Source of the DNA: Sipunculus nudus
Taxonomy: Eukaryota; Annelida; Sipuncula; Golfingiida; Sipunculidae
DNA: 64,000 nucleotides
Direction of reading: 5' to 3'
NCBI GenBank assembly: GCA_026874595.1
Contig: CM049314.1
Span: 72,620,300 to 72,684,299, forward strand
Shown here: in pieces, positions 25,402 to 37,591 of the stretch
How positions within the stretch are numbered: position 1 is the stretch's first letter
Layout: every line of letters begins with the position of its first letter
The notes under the pieces: generated by a model
Database searches by the model: none
Told to the model about the DNA's origin: nothing
Seen by the model: the letters and a program-made list of their open reading frames with translations, nothing else
Made by a program: the position numbers and the translations under genes

Positions 25402-25511
25402 TATAATTAAATAATGAATAGTGTAAGCCTATGGATAGACAGACATTTATTGTCTTTTATGAAATTAAATTGCAGCTTTTTACACTCCTTTGTAATCAAA
25501 ATTGCGATTTC
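23204..25511. other. spacer between the ligase gene and its decayed paralogue
   Basis: Presumed upstream and promoter region of the intact gene. No protein motif is seen. A short duplicated stretch (TTCTTC-CGACATCA..AAAATGTCATATT) lies at about 23765-23845, and a TA microsatellite at 25351-25397. No promoter can be placed with confidence. Confidence 0.45.
25351..25397. repeat. TA microsatellite
   Basis: Uninterrupted alternating TA tract. Confidence 0.95.
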
Positions 25512-25602
25512 TCAGAGATTTCTACGTAGCACTTTTCCACTGGCGGTGTGGGGAACTATAAAATGGACACTCCTCGAAGGCGTTTGTAGGGAGCGAGCTG
25601 GT
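25512..25602 (-). pseudogene. decayed ligase exon 11
   Basis: After a normal TTCCAG acceptor, QLAPYKRLRG is readable in one frame. One base is then missing, and VHFIVPHTASGKVLRRNL follows in the next frame, two codons short compared with the intact gene and ended by TGA. The catalytic lysine context (TASGK) is still visible. Confidence 0.8.
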
Positions 25603-26387
25603 CTGGAATAAAAAATGACGAATGAAAAGGACAATCATTCATTAAGAACATCGATTTATTTTATTTACTTTTACACATATCAACATGTTTTATCCTAACG
25701 ATGTGTTTAAATAAGTTATTCAACTGCTTTATTTGTGGAATTTGACAAATGCAGTTAATGTCTGCTTAGAAACTTTGAGAAAGGTTCTTCTTCCTAAATC
25801 CTTATCAAATACACGTCAGATATCCGTTTTGTATTGCATTTTATTGTCATATCCATACATATATGTGTTTTCTCTTTAACAATATTAACAAAAAGAAAAA
25901 CTTCAATTTCTTGTGAGAAAGCATTAAGGACATAAGGGTCTTAATGTCGTCGAAAACAAAATGTTCATTTTTTAGATAATAGACTTTGTAAATGTTGTCC
26001 CCTCTTTCAAAAATATATATCACTTAATGTCTGGTCAGTTTGTGATTAGACTTTATTGATATCTTGGACTCGTATCTGCAGTTTCCATATATTGCTCTTG
26101 ATTACCAGATAACTTTTTAAGTTGGGACCTGCTTTTATTTAAGCCAGTGTAGCCGGTTGACCTAGTTACAAGAGGATATAAGCTCCGCCTAGTTCTGAGT
26201 TTCACGATAACAGACTCGGCATTAGGCATTACAATTAATGATTCTATACATCATGAATGGTTAAAACTAACTCATTTAGGCGGGACGAAATCAGATCCAA
26301 ATATGGATTCTTGTTTTATAATTGTCACTTGCATTTACATTTCAATTGGCCAACTAATAACAACCTGCTCCTTCTCACCAGTTCTTG

Positions 26388-26733
26388 ATCCCGTTTTGCA
26401 CATATATACATTTTTATATATCTTATTTATATCATAAAGTATTTATAGCCCAATTCAAGTTGGGGACCATTAAAAGATCAATTTAAATTGTATAAATGAA
26501 TATAAGGTGAGTGCCAATGTATGAAAATTAAGTGTGTTAGTCCTAGTCAGTAAATTTTTAAAATAATTTTTCTCACACAATGTCAGGGATAAAACGATCC
26601 CGTTTTGCACATATATACATTTTTATATATCTTATTTATTTCATTAAGTATTTACAGCCCATTTCAAGTTGGGGACCATTGAAAGATCAATTTAAATGGT
26701 ATAAACAAATATAAGGTGAGTGCCATCTATTTA
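26388..26733. repeat. direct repeat pair, about 210 bp apart
   Basis: About 135 bp starting GATCCCGTTTTGCACATATA occurs near 26388 and again near 26597, differing by scattered substitutions. It lies in the terminal intron of the pseudogene. Confidence 0.8.
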
Positions 26734-27153
26734 TTAAACGACATGTAAGGAGACATGTGTTCATCGAAATCAATATTTAAATACTAACAGCTGGTGTTTA
26801 TATCAAATTCCCCTGACTATATTTAAGTATTCTGTCTTGCAATTAACTTTTTCATTACGTCTCTCTGTTGAAACATTTAAAAACTGACATATTTTAATTT
26901 GATATCCGATGTAGGGGATTTGATAAATCCTCGGTAAATGATAAGGTTCGCACACCAACGTGATATTAATAAATGCTTACACGTAAAAATGTCCTGTCCA
27001 TGTTGAGGTAGCTTTTTATCGGTACCGCGGATCATTTGTGTATGACTGATAAGATATATGAAGTAATGTATTGAAGAATACGGTCGCTTTTTTCTAGTTT
27101 ACTCTGTCAATAAAATCATTATCGATCTTTCTTATATTCTATTGGCATCCTAC

Positions 27154-27322
27154 CACTAATCAGGCCGTGAATCTCTTTCTTTGTGATATTGTGCCCTGCT
27201 CTCCGCGCTACAAACGCCGTCGGGAGTTCGTTTACTCCTTCCTCGTCTAGAATACCAACTACGCCAACGTCCTCTACGCCAGGGTGTGACAGAAGGACAG
27301 CCCCCAATTCTGCTGGTGCTAC
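27154..27322 (-). pseudogene. decayed ligase exon 10
   Basis: Frame still open: VAPAELGAVLLSHPGVEDVG onward to IHGLIS. 169 nt with a GTAGGA donor at the same phase as the intact gene. Confidence 0.85.
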
Positions 27323-27539
27323 CTGTAGATCACAATTTATATTCCCAACACTTGCCTTGCAATCTGCCTAGTACTTTCCATGTGTAGCAGTATACGTAAC
27401 ATGTGTATTGTAATTCTTAGGCTTATAACAACAGTATATTTAAGGAGAAAGGTGCGAGCCGTTAACCGCCACCGGAAACTATTTGTGTAAACAAACTCAG
27501 GTCAGACATATTTTAAGCGGGACAAGGTAAAAATCGTAC

Positions 27540-27622
27540 CTGATAACCCTTGTACTTGATCAGCTCCTTAACTTGGTCAACAACATAAAGGTGACCATCC
27601 GCATCCAAATACCCAATATCAC
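27540..27622 (-). pseudogene. decayed ligase exon 9
   Basis: Frame open: [19 protein letters not shown] then LIKYKGYQ. The hinge arginine after Asp is replaced by glutamine, while the KYKG glycine is retained. Confidence 0.85.
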
Positions 27623-28054
27623 CTAGAAAAATAAAATGTTTGATCAGACTTATGAATATTCAGTGCAATTTCCGGTAAAGAATTAGGTTATGGTTCCCTC
27701 TTCGTTGCCTGTCAAATAGCACAGGTCTTCCTCAACATAATTACCTTTTTTTCCTAATATGTTTAAATTGTGTAAATTTAAAAGCTGCAATGATCTCTGT
27801 TAGTTCGAGATAGCAGTAATTGATATAATACAAAATGATGGACCCTTCACCACATGGAAAATACGGTATATATATATATTACATTATAAAGTTATAAAAC
27901 TGTACAGAAACTGATCCTATTAACATATTTAAGAGTTAAACAGCCTGGAGACATTTATTTCCATGTTCAAACATCGGGTTACTGGTCAACAAAATGCATT
28001 CGATTAGCCTTGCGGGAAGGAAATACCAAGATACCCCATACCCCATATTTTTGG

Positions 28055-30552
28055 GGGAGGGTATAATTCGCTGATCAGCACGCTGATCAGCGGTCTGCAG
28101 TATAAAACGCTGATCAGCCCGCTGATCAGCGACCTTTCAATCCAAGCATTAATTTCAAGCAAATTAGCCCCCATATACCAACCTCCTACTATTTTTTAGT
28201 AAATATGATTAAAAGGCACATTTCTATCAGCATTACGTCTTTTCAAGTATATAAATATTTTTTTTATTGTGTTAATTATTCTACATGAAACGCAACAGAT
28301 GTAACTGCCAGTGACTGTTTCGCTGATCAACATAGCTGATCAGCGACCTTTCAATCCAAGCATTAATTTCAGGCAAATTAGCCCCAATATAGTAACCTAG
28401 GACTATTATGTGATTATATGTGATTTAAAGACACAGGTTCTATAAGTATTTCATATTTACAAACATACGAATATATTTTAATGGGTTACATATTATGCAT
28501 GGAACCTTTCTACCACCTGCTATTTCAGCAAACGGAGCAATCTCATGACGATGATAAAGAGCTCTTGACTTAGATACTTGTCGGGCTGACATCAGTGATT
28601 TTCTATAATGGTAACACAGAGAACCATCAGTTGTTTTACATATATCCTGATAAAATAAAAACAATGCTTTTAAATCAAGCTTCAAGAGTGTGTAACATTC
28701 TTTTAAAGCGCCTCAAAAGCACTTAATATAAAATGAAAACGATTGAATTGAAAATATTTGCAAAAACAAGAAGAGAAAAGGAGGAAAACTAATTTTTTTA
28801 ATGAAAGTTGATATAAGTCTGTTATTTTTTTTAATTAAATGCTTTAAATCGCGATTTAAATCGGCCTTAACGGTGGTGAATGTCGATGAACGGTGTTAAA
28901 ATAACAGGGTGACAGGATGGATGTAACATCTAAATTCTACAAACAGGCATTTTAATTTAGAATTTCATCGTTTTTATAGGAATCAATGTGTTATGTATTT
29001 TAAATATTAAACTTTTAAAATATTTATTATAAAAGAAGTCTGTATGTTTTAAGTTAAAATTTTGTTAATGATAACATTAATTTTAATTCAATACCGTTCT
29101 CCTTGTTGAATATCCCTATATATTAGAAATATACATAATTTCAAGAGAAAAATGACTTAGAAACATATTAAAAATGCTTTTATCTCCAACATTTTTAATG
29201 ACCGAGATAGATTGCTATATTTCCCTTCTTTTATTGCATCATACCTACTGTGCATGGCCGGGTATCAGTTGTATTTTGTTTCAGGATATGAACGAAACAC
29301 ATTAAAATAAAAAATACGCAATTTACAGGGCTATAATATATATTTATAATAAAATACATCATACAGATAAACCTTTCTTATTTTTTTCTAAATCAGCTCT
29401 GCGGGACCGTCGATTTGTCATGAAAATATCCAGCTTAAGCTTTCAAAAATATAAATTCCAAACACTGCTTAAAGTCTAAGAGGGTGATGAAATTAAAAAT
29501 ACACTTAAGGCAATAAATTAGCCAAAACTATAATTTTTCATGAAAGAACCTGCTCTGTTGAAAGTAATTTTATATATTTTACATTTTTATTGCCATGTTA
29601 GACTCTTAAAAATAAATATTAAGATGTTATTTTTCAGATGCTGTATACCTGCTGAAATTGCAAAAGTGTTTCGTAGACAGATCCTTTCATTTAATTCATA
29701 AGTGGCATTTCACAGAAATATTTGAGCAGGATATTGTAAATAAATTAAATACATTCAAACTAAGTATATGTCTCAGCTATTTCTATCATCTGGCCGGTGA
29801 ACACCTACCAACAAATTGCTGCAGCGCCCCCTACTGTCAGCTAATATTTCCGAGTGGTCGGTGGGGAACGGATACATGTATTTGTAAATTGTATGTGGTA
29901 CGATGTATTGGCAATCATCCGGTTCACTTAAATCGCAGGAAATTAGTAAAACAACTCAGAGCCCACTATGTTACTATTATAGAGAATCCCTGATATCAGG
30001 TATCATAACCAAGAAATACGTAAACCATTGCAGATGAGCACCTTATCAGCGTAAAGCGATTAAGCAGTTTGCTGATCAGCGAAATAGTATTTGGTAGAAA
30101 TGTTTCATGCATAATAAGTAACACATTAAAAATGTATTCGTAGGTTTGTAAATACGTAATACATATAGAACCTGTGTCTTTAAATCACATTTAATCACAT
30201 GTAGTCGGAGGTTGCTATATGGGAGCTAATTTGCCTGATATTAATACTTGGATTGAAAGGTCGCCGATGAGCGATGCTGTTCGGCGAAATAGTCACTGGC
30301 AGTTATAGGTTACGTTTCATGTAGAATAATAAACACAATAAAAATATATTTATATATTTGAAAAAAAAGTAATGCTGATAGAAAATGTGCCTTTTAATCA
30401 TATTTAATCACAAAATAGTCGGAGGGCTAAGCATGGGGGCTAATTTGCCTGAAATTAATGCTTTAATTGAAAGGTCGCTGAACAGCGCGTTGATCAGCGT
30501 TTTATACTGCAGACCGCTTACCAGCGTGCTCATCAGCGAATTATACCCTCCC
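28055..30552. mobile_element. foldback (long inverted repeat) transposon, 2.5 kb, 9-bp target duplication
   Basis: Left arm about 28055-28540 and right arm about 30065-30552 are inverted copies of each other, starting GGGAGGGTATAATTCGCTGA on the left and mirrored at 30552. The arms carry several GCTGATCAGC palindromes. The direct repeat TATTTTTGG flanks the element (28046-28054 and 30553-30561). The arms differ by many substitutions, so the insertion is not recent. About 1.5 kb of AT-rich interior shows no recognisable transposase. A small minus-strand frame (28685-28440) spans the arm edge and has no motif I can name. Long arms plus a 9-bp target duplication fit a Mutator-like or other foldback class; this is inference. 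Confidence 0.85.
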
Positions 30553-31295
30553 TATTTTTGGCTTAGGAAATATCCACACAAACCGGTAAACCAGAACACT
30601 TAGCAAGCCAGTGCACTAAAGAAGTTGGATTACAGAAACTTCACTGGAAAATTATACATTACATTTACCAAACGGAAATATTATTGGAAAACATGAAGCT
30701 GTCAGGTAATTATAAAATTAATGTCCATATTGTCAGGAGACTGTTTATGTAGAGCATTTTGTTTTTATATGTAATAAACTATCGTAAATTCTTGAACGAG
30801 ATGGAAGGTGCAATTAAATGTAAAACTGAGAAATACTTAAAAATAACAGAAGCATATGTAGTGTTAGTTTGTCATGGAAATATTAGTGATTATGACTTCA
30901 GGATAATGAATAAATACATGTTAAGTGTTAAAATGTGCATTAGCAAACATAAATTATATGTTAACCATGCAAGTCTGAAATATTTATGGGAATATGAATT
31001 CCGTATTCGAGAATCATGATCTGATATTCATTTTACGTTCATTTGCATGTTAGATAGAAAGAAAATATCTCCTTGTATAAAATTATAAAGGTCAACTTGT
31101 AAGTACCCCTGCAAACACAATATTATGTGCTTATCTTTTTTATGTATCTTGTACCTTGAATAATAAATAGTGGCAAAACAATAACAGTTACTGATCGTCA
31201 ACTTTTGAACGTGTCGAAAATACCTGGTCTCGTTTGAAACAACATTCACTAACTTTTATTCTGGAACTAAGTACACATTAAAATAATAAGCTCGC

Positions 31296-31439
31296 CTGTA
31301 TAGAGCAAGCCTTCCTTGTCTTTGTATTATTAGAAGCTTCTGGATTGTTCAGGTAACCCTTCATAATCTGAGGTCCACGAAGCAAAACTTCACCTACCTC
31401 TCCTGTCTTCACTGGAGCATTCGTCTCAACACCAATGAT
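31296..31439 (-). pseudogene. decayed ligase exon 8
   Basis: IIGVETNAPVKTGEVGEVLL and GPQIMKGYLNNPEASNN are readable, then a one-base loss shifts the frame before the KEGLLYT-like end. The donor is GCGAGC. Length is 144 nt against 145 in the intact gene. Confidence 0.85.
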
Positions 31440-31862
31440 CTGTAAAAAACATATTTAAAGGTAATAAAGTTACAATATATTATGACTGAACTGAAATTAT
31501 AATAAACTTAAGTCACGTTTCAGGTTCTTTTTCAAATGCGTTTCAAACATAAATCAAACGTTTTGACACAGACACAAGGATACTCCGATCAAAAAGAAAC
31601 TGATAACTGGGATTGTTATACTTTTGAAACTAACAATACATCATTGTCAGTTGAAACTCATCGAGGTGAAACAAATCCTAGGTCCCAAACGCAGCAAACC
31701 CTGCAACTGTAAGCAGCTAAAAATTAGTACTCTACAGAAAAAGGGTATCGTAACCAGAACGCTGGTTTAATACATTCCTGGCATCTTTCACGCCATCTGG
31801 CAGTTACTCGTTCTTGCATATACACGACATGTCTTTGTAGTGAAATTTCTTTTTATGCTCGC

Positions 31863-31963
31863 CTTTATTTCGGACCCGGCGACTGGGACTCCTACAGCCC
31901 CTGGTTTATCTGCTCCTGGGGGCATAACAGTCATAGGGGCCACAGCTTCTGTCATCCCGTTAC
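31863..31963 (-). pseudogene. decayed ligase exon 7
   Basis: Encodes GNGMTEAVAPMTVMPPGADK and [14 protein letters not shown]. Asn replaces the Tyr of GYGMTE. The donor is GCGAGC rather than GT. Confidence 0.85.
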
Positions 31964-32937
31964 CTGTAACTTCCACAATACTCTGAACTTTGGTACTATA
32001 GACTTTGATAGCAAGTAGCTGTGTCATTGACAATTGATCATGTCATTGTGGTTTCTACTGTGAGGTCTTAGAGAAGGATTTAGGATTTAGAGAGAGCTGA
32101 ACAGACAACGAAACGTTCTGTCTTTGATCATTCTTCATTGTAAGGATGTTGCAGTAAGCAGCCGGCTTGGAGTCCAGCACTAATGCATTTTATCTTCAAT
32201 TACCACCTGTCAAATTCTACCTAAAAAATGAGCCTGTAGTGCTGCAATTCTTAATGCAATTAGTGATTAAGAAGATAAATGCGCCCCCATTAATTTTGCA
32301 CATAATTAACAGCAAGCTTTAACAGTTTCAAGAAGATGAAAAAATAGCACATATATTCCCATACTATTGGGAAAAACAACGATCCTGTAAATTTACGGGG
32401 ATAAATAACATATACCTAAAGTACTGAGTGATCAGATAGTGATTTTTTTTCGATCTGAACATTTGATAAGGACTTGAAAAGGCAGTTCCATATAGTTGAC
32501 GCCAGAAGCCATTCATGTATTGATTGGCTCCCTGCGTCATATATGCCAGAGCAATCTGTACGGATTTTTTAGTAAACATGTCGATCTAGAGACTATTCAC
32601 TTTATTTAAACTTAAAATTAATAAGCGTCTTTCTTGAACAGTTCAAATATATAAATTCCAGCACTCTTGCAGAAATGAAGTGTTAAGTATCCAATTAATG
32701 AAAATATATTTTTAACCTTAATCTTTCAACTGCAACTGATTAAAAAAAGTACGGGAATTTGCTTCTGCCCGTGTTACAGTTCCCAGTCAAAGTTAGGGAT
32801 AGACTGCAGAAATACGGTTTATCAAGTCCTTTATACTGTCATCTGTTAAAAGGCCCTGAAAAACCGCCACTCATTTCCATCTAGCGAAACTGAGAACTTT
32901 CCCTGGAAGTAATAATTCCTGTAAAGTCTAGACGTAC

Positions 32938-33104
32938 CTTGAAAGACATGTGTATCTCTGAGAACGCTACTTAGGCCAATCTGGGTTTTTTAGAGGCGCC
33001 GCTGCGACCAGCAATCGTTTCAGACTGGACATGTCATACTTTTGGGACAGTGGAGATTTGTACATTAGCAACGAGATAGATGGCACCACCATCAAGCCTT
33101 CTAC
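32938..33104 (-). pseudogene. decayed ligase exon 6
   Basis: VEGLMVVPSISLLMYKSPLS and SLKRLLVAAAPLK are in frame. A 5-nt shortfall next to an A run then shifts the frame, so that the old QIGLS-type helix is read only in another frame. Donor GTACGT is intact. Confidence 0.85.
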
Positions 33105-33525
33105 CTGAAGTAATACGTCCAGTATAAACAAACAAATTAAACACAAAATACAAAAACAAAATAAAGAATTCCAAACTTTGAAAGATGGCATCATTAGCGA
33201 CTATTCAGCCTGGACTAACATGTAAAATAACCAAGCACATCTAGAATATTCTTATAGCGACAGCCGGCAATATCTATATATGCATGATTACCAGTGCATG
33301 AGGCGGGAAGCGGTATAAACTGAATAATTACATTTTAGCAATAACGAGCCGCTATCCTACACTTGGATCGGTAACATGTGAACACTATTCATCTAATGAC
33401 TGCCTTCGTATTAATTGTATGTTATGGCGTAATGTATGAAGCGCATGTTTCACCTTAATACATTATTAATACATTAGTCTCGATTTATGTACAGCTTATT
33501 CAAGAGGATATTTTTTTATAATTGT
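33105..33525. other. pseudogene intron, no feature seen
   Basis: The missing exon 5 would be expected between here and 36358. No LPMFH-like coding segment was found on the minus strand. Confidence 0.4.
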
Positions 33526-33534
33526 GGACAGGGA

Positions 33535-33632
33535 AGGGCCTCCGAGAGGATTCTTTTAAGGCGGTACAAAAACGTTGCCGGGCCCCGCCCCTCCCAGCAC
33601 TATTATTATTTTTATTATTATTATTATATATA

Positions 33633-33685
<53 letters not shown>

Positions 33686-35242
33686 TGAAAAACTATGAAA
33701 AGACGGTTTAATTACGAATACACGTCATGAAAAACCCGAGAAAATAAAATTTAAAAATATGCACATATTAAAATTAATTATACGTGACCAATAGGTCAAT
33801 TGCCTATTGTGCAGCTGATGAGCACAAGTTACCTTATTTGTGACACGTAACTGAGAACATTTGATTGAAAGAACCACATAAGAAAATTGAAAAGAAATAC
33901 AAAAAGTCCAAAAGAGTCTAAGGATCTAAATAACAGAGCAGTTTGATTGTCCAAATGTTGCATGGTGATGGGGATATGGAGTTAATGGGAATGAGGATAT
34001 ATTTTTCAATATGTATATTAGCTTTAAGGAAATAGAAGCATGAAATGTAGTCGAGGCCACATACGGTATAACCTAGCCAATAAAACTGTCCATACAGATA
34101 TCATTGAACCCTTGGTGCAGCCACTTGTCGTAAATTTTAGCAATTTTTTTCGGAAAAAGTTCCTGGTCATATATGGATAAATTCTGTATAATGGGCATTA
34201 GGAATCGTTTTCATATTTCGTTTGGTGATATGCAGACAATCACCAAACCACAGGCGCTTGTGAATGTGTTTTTACTCAAAAACGTCAATGGCGTAGTTTA
34301 GGAGTTTACATAAACCTTTTAATCAAAGCAACTGAATTCAGATGATAGCATCGATATTAAAAAAGAAGGCAAACACAATTATAATGAATACATTAATTGC
34401 AAGGTCATCTAAAGAGAAATTATCATTGTTGATTGTGAATATTATTTAAATATATTCGGACCAATAATACTAAACATGTGTAACCAAAAATTATACAGGC
34501 GACCACTAAAATGGCCCACTTAGACCCTCCTGACCTGAATAACATTATAAACATGCATAAGGTAACAAAAAAAAGACTATAGGGCCCTAGAGTGAATTTC
34601 TGGGCAACCAGTAGAATAACCCTTCAAAACAAATTAAACATATTCCATATTTTATGTATTTAGGCCAAACTTCCCCGGAAAACTATGGCCGACCCGAGCC
34701 CCTTTGAAGGTCCCGCATGATTTAAGTAATTTTTAGACTGATAGATCCTTGGGCCTCCCAAGGCAACCTCACATCCTCCTGATTGAAACCATGTAACAGA
34801 CAAACAAATGAAATATACATAGTCCCCGGGCTAAATACAACTCCTTGGTGGCCCGGGCCCCACAGACCTACCTGATTCAAACATGTAGAAGTTATTGCAA
34901 AAAAGAAAGTCTTCCTTATTTTCAGTTAGAAGCTTTTTATTGGACAATATATTCACTATAGGGTCCCCTTTAACAACTGGTCCCACTTTATATACACGTA
35001 AAAAATATAATGTTCATGCATTGCATAGGGTCCTGTGAAAATCCTGGTCGGCCGGGCCCTTTTTTCTTTGCACTCTGAAATCCGGATTAAGAACAATATG
35101 TCACTTAAATAAATAATTTAGATGAGTCTTCCATACTTCCAACTTTTTTTCCTTCTTGGATATTTTTCGCCAGCTCGGGCCCCGTTTCGGCCCCCCGGGC
35201 CCCGGTACGATGTATCGGCTGAACCCCCCTCCCGGAGGCCCT
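33535..35242. mobile_element. terminal-inverted-repeat element, 1.7 kb, 9-bp flanking repeat
   Basis: Ends AGGGCCTCCGAGAGG (33535) and, inverted from 35242, AGGGCCTCCGGGAGG match at 14 of 15 positions. Both ends are rich in GGGCCC tracts. GGACAGGGA flanks both sides (33526-33534 and 35243-35251). No transposase is readable, so it is non-autonomous. A TTA/TA microsatellite lies inside at about 33600-33681. The 9-bp direct repeat could indicate a Mutator-like class, but the superfamily is not certain. The right flanking repeat coincides with the left end of the large tandem duplication. Confidence 0.7.
33600..33681. repeat. TTA then TA microsatellite
   Basis: TTATTATTA passing into a long TA tract, inside the terminal-inverted-repeat element. 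Confidence 0.9.
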
Positions 35243-36358
35243 GGACAGGGAAGAATAAATAATGACTGTTATTTACCTTATAATTTTGTATACATCAAAG
35301 GAATTTCACGAGCTCAAACCTGGGCTGCAGAACGGTCGGTTTGGTGAAAGCTTGATAGGAGAGGATGAGAAACATACCGCCGGCATGAAAGAATGGAAGG
35401 ACCACCATCTCGACCACCTCAAGAGAACAATTCCGGGAAAGCCTAAATATTTATCGCTTTAAATGTACTAATTATCAGGTGCAAAGAGAAACGTAGTTAA
35501 TACCAAAATTCTAAAATTAGATTTAGTACATATGATAATCTGCAGACTTTTTTAAAAAGGCTTGAAGTAAGTTTCAAATCTGATTATTTGATTCTAGGTC
35601 TGGATAAACAACAATTGGGAAATATACAAATATATTCTACTTCCATGCAAGCAAAATTTTATTTATGACAAATTTTATTCTTTGAACTGCCTTTTTTGGT
35701 TTGACGTCGGCACATCCAATTTTTTATTTACTCATAAGCTGACGATATATTTTCGATTAGGTCATATTATTCATAATGTATATCCATCCCTTTACTTTCC
35801 ATAATATCGTGGCATACGTACTAAATGCTGTTAGAACATATTTAAAAGTACTCATTCTTAAACAAACAGACATCGGTAATATTATTATTATCCGAGGAAG
35901 CAGGCACTAATTACATCTACCACTATACATATGATTTACCTTCAACAAATTACACATTTAGACTAACCCAATTTTCCCATTTTCTGAGGGCAAACGATAT
36001 TGATTTCTATCAACGCCAGTTTTGTGCCGCAATATTTAACAAATGCATATTAGCCAGTCCGAAACGAGTAGAGGAAAACACTTTCAGTAAAATCAATAAA
36101 TTAATCATTTCTGAAACTGAAAAAGCGGGAATCTCGGTAAACCTAGTATTTCTCAAACTGGAACCTGATTCCGAGTTTTTTTTCTATTTTAAACTAGGGA
36201 AGAGGATTGGAATGATTTTAATTCCTGTACAATCTTCTGGACCAGAAGGTGACCCTATACATTCTGCAATACAACAACACTAATTATGGCATTATAATTT
36301 CGGGCCGCATCTTTAGGGGATAGGTATAATAAAAAAATGCAACGAATAGGATACCGAC

Positions 36359-36570
36359 CGAAATTGTGTAATGAGGGCGGCTACGTTCCGGTGAGGCAGC
36401 ATGACACCTTTGGGTACCCCCGTGGTTCCGCTGGAATATAGAACTAAGGCCACGTCTTCCTCCTGATCAAAGGGAATTGTGGGAAGGGCCTTGTGAGAAG
36501 CAAGCTTTCCATACTCTAACAGGCCAGTCCAAGTTATATGACTATCATGATCTCCAATAACAATAATGCT
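36359..36570 (-). pseudogene. decayed ligase exon 4, copy A
   Basis: Frame open: SIIVIGDHDSHITWTGLLE then [20 protein letters not shown] and RNVAALITQF. The phosphate-loop signature is complete. 212 nt as in the intact gene, with a weak donor GTCGGT. It belongs to the otherwise broken paralogue. Confidence 0.85.
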
Positions 36571-37048
36571 CTGAAATAAAAAAAAACATGTTTTACATGA
36601 TATATCATTTTGTTTGTAAATGTGTTTGTTTATGAATCCTAAATAATTATGTCGATAAGCCGAATTTAAGAACACTTTATTGGTGGTTTATTGGTGGTTC
36701 CCGAACAGTAGTATTGCTATTACTATTATTTTTAGTTGTAGTAGTAGTAGTAGTGGTGGTATAGCGACAGAGACAATAGCAGCAGTAGTAGATTATAAAC
36801 ATTGAGGAAGCCAACTAAAAGGCAAGAGCTTTAATCAATACTTACAATACTATGTCTAAAGTTCAATACACTTATTTCATGGGTTCCTAAGCAATCAATA
36901 TTTATAATATTTTATATTTTATTTTTTCTTGTTTATTTTTTATATTTATATATTATATTTATTTATATTTATATATATATATAAATTTATAATAAACCAA
37001 GAATGCGTTACACCTGATTATCAAAATGAAAAGAAAATAATTCTTTAC

Positions 37049-37158
37049 CTTGATGTCACATTCTGCCCTCTCTGTCGCCTGTTCACAAGTATGAACTAAA
37101 CGAGCGTGCGCTATAATATACACCACTTTCCCATCCACTATCTGTCGGCTAAGTTCAC
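37049..37158 (-). pseudogene. decayed ligase exon 3, copy A
   Basis: Frame open: GELSRQIVDGKVVYIIAHAR and LVHTCEQATERAECDIK. 110 nt, acceptor TATTTAG, donor GTAAAG. Confidence 0.85.
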
Positions 37159-37540
37159 CTAAATAGGAAAATAACCCAGGATTAATTTTGTATCATGATT
37201 TGGAGTCTTTCCACCTTCCAACTTCCACTTTCAATAGTTTACTGTATTTCTATTCAATGTAATCAGTGCTATCAGGGTACAGGGCTATATTAACATTTTT
37301 AAGATTAATTAGCACCCATTTTTCTTCTATTGGATATCTTGCAGGTAAAGGGTTATAAGCACAAGGGGATAGGAAGGTAAAACCCTAGTGACTGAATTTC
37401 AAAAGGGATTTATGTCACTATGGGTCAAACATTTCTTATTGCAAACACAAAAAAAGCCTGCAAATCGTAATATGCTGTAGCTTGTCTTACACTATAAGAC
37501 CGTGGTATTTTTACTTTCTTACAAAAGGATAATACTATAT

Positions 37541-37541
37541 T

Positions 37542-37591
<50 letters not shown>
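37541..37591. repeat. TA-GA compound microsatellite, copy A
   Basis: TA tract passing into a GA tract. The lengths of the two parts differ slightly from copy B (about 50390-50442). Confidence 0.9.

Larger units (their letters stand above)
25512..37158 (-). pseudogene. decayed paralogue of the acyl-CoA synthetase gene
   Basis: Surviving exons: 37158-37049 (exon 3), 36570-36359 (4), 33104-32938 (6), 31963-31863 (7), 31439-31296 (8), 27622-27540 (9), 27322-27154 (10), 25602-25512 (11). Exons 3, 4, 7, 9 and 10 have exactly the lengths of the intact neighbour (110, 212, 101, 83, 169). Exon 6 is 5 nt shorter and exon 8 is 1 nt shorter, both frameshifting. Exon 11 has lost one base and two codons and has an internal TGA. 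No exon 5 is visible, and exons 1 and 2 were not found. Exons 7 and 8 have GC in place of GT donors. Two active-site residues are altered (GNGMTE, VDQV). Exons 3 and 4 recur at 49210-50011 in the large duplication. It shares orientation and family with the intact gene, which indicates an old tandem gene duplication followed by decay. Confidence 0.85.

Noticed and set aside
29658-29993. A 111-codon plus-strand frame inside the foldback element
   Set aside because: No transposase or other motif is visible, and the composition is like that of the surrounding AT-rich interior.
33105-36358. A hidden exon 5 of the decayed ligase
   Set aside because: I read the minus strand for the LPMFH region and found no convincing match. 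It may be deleted or too diverged to see.
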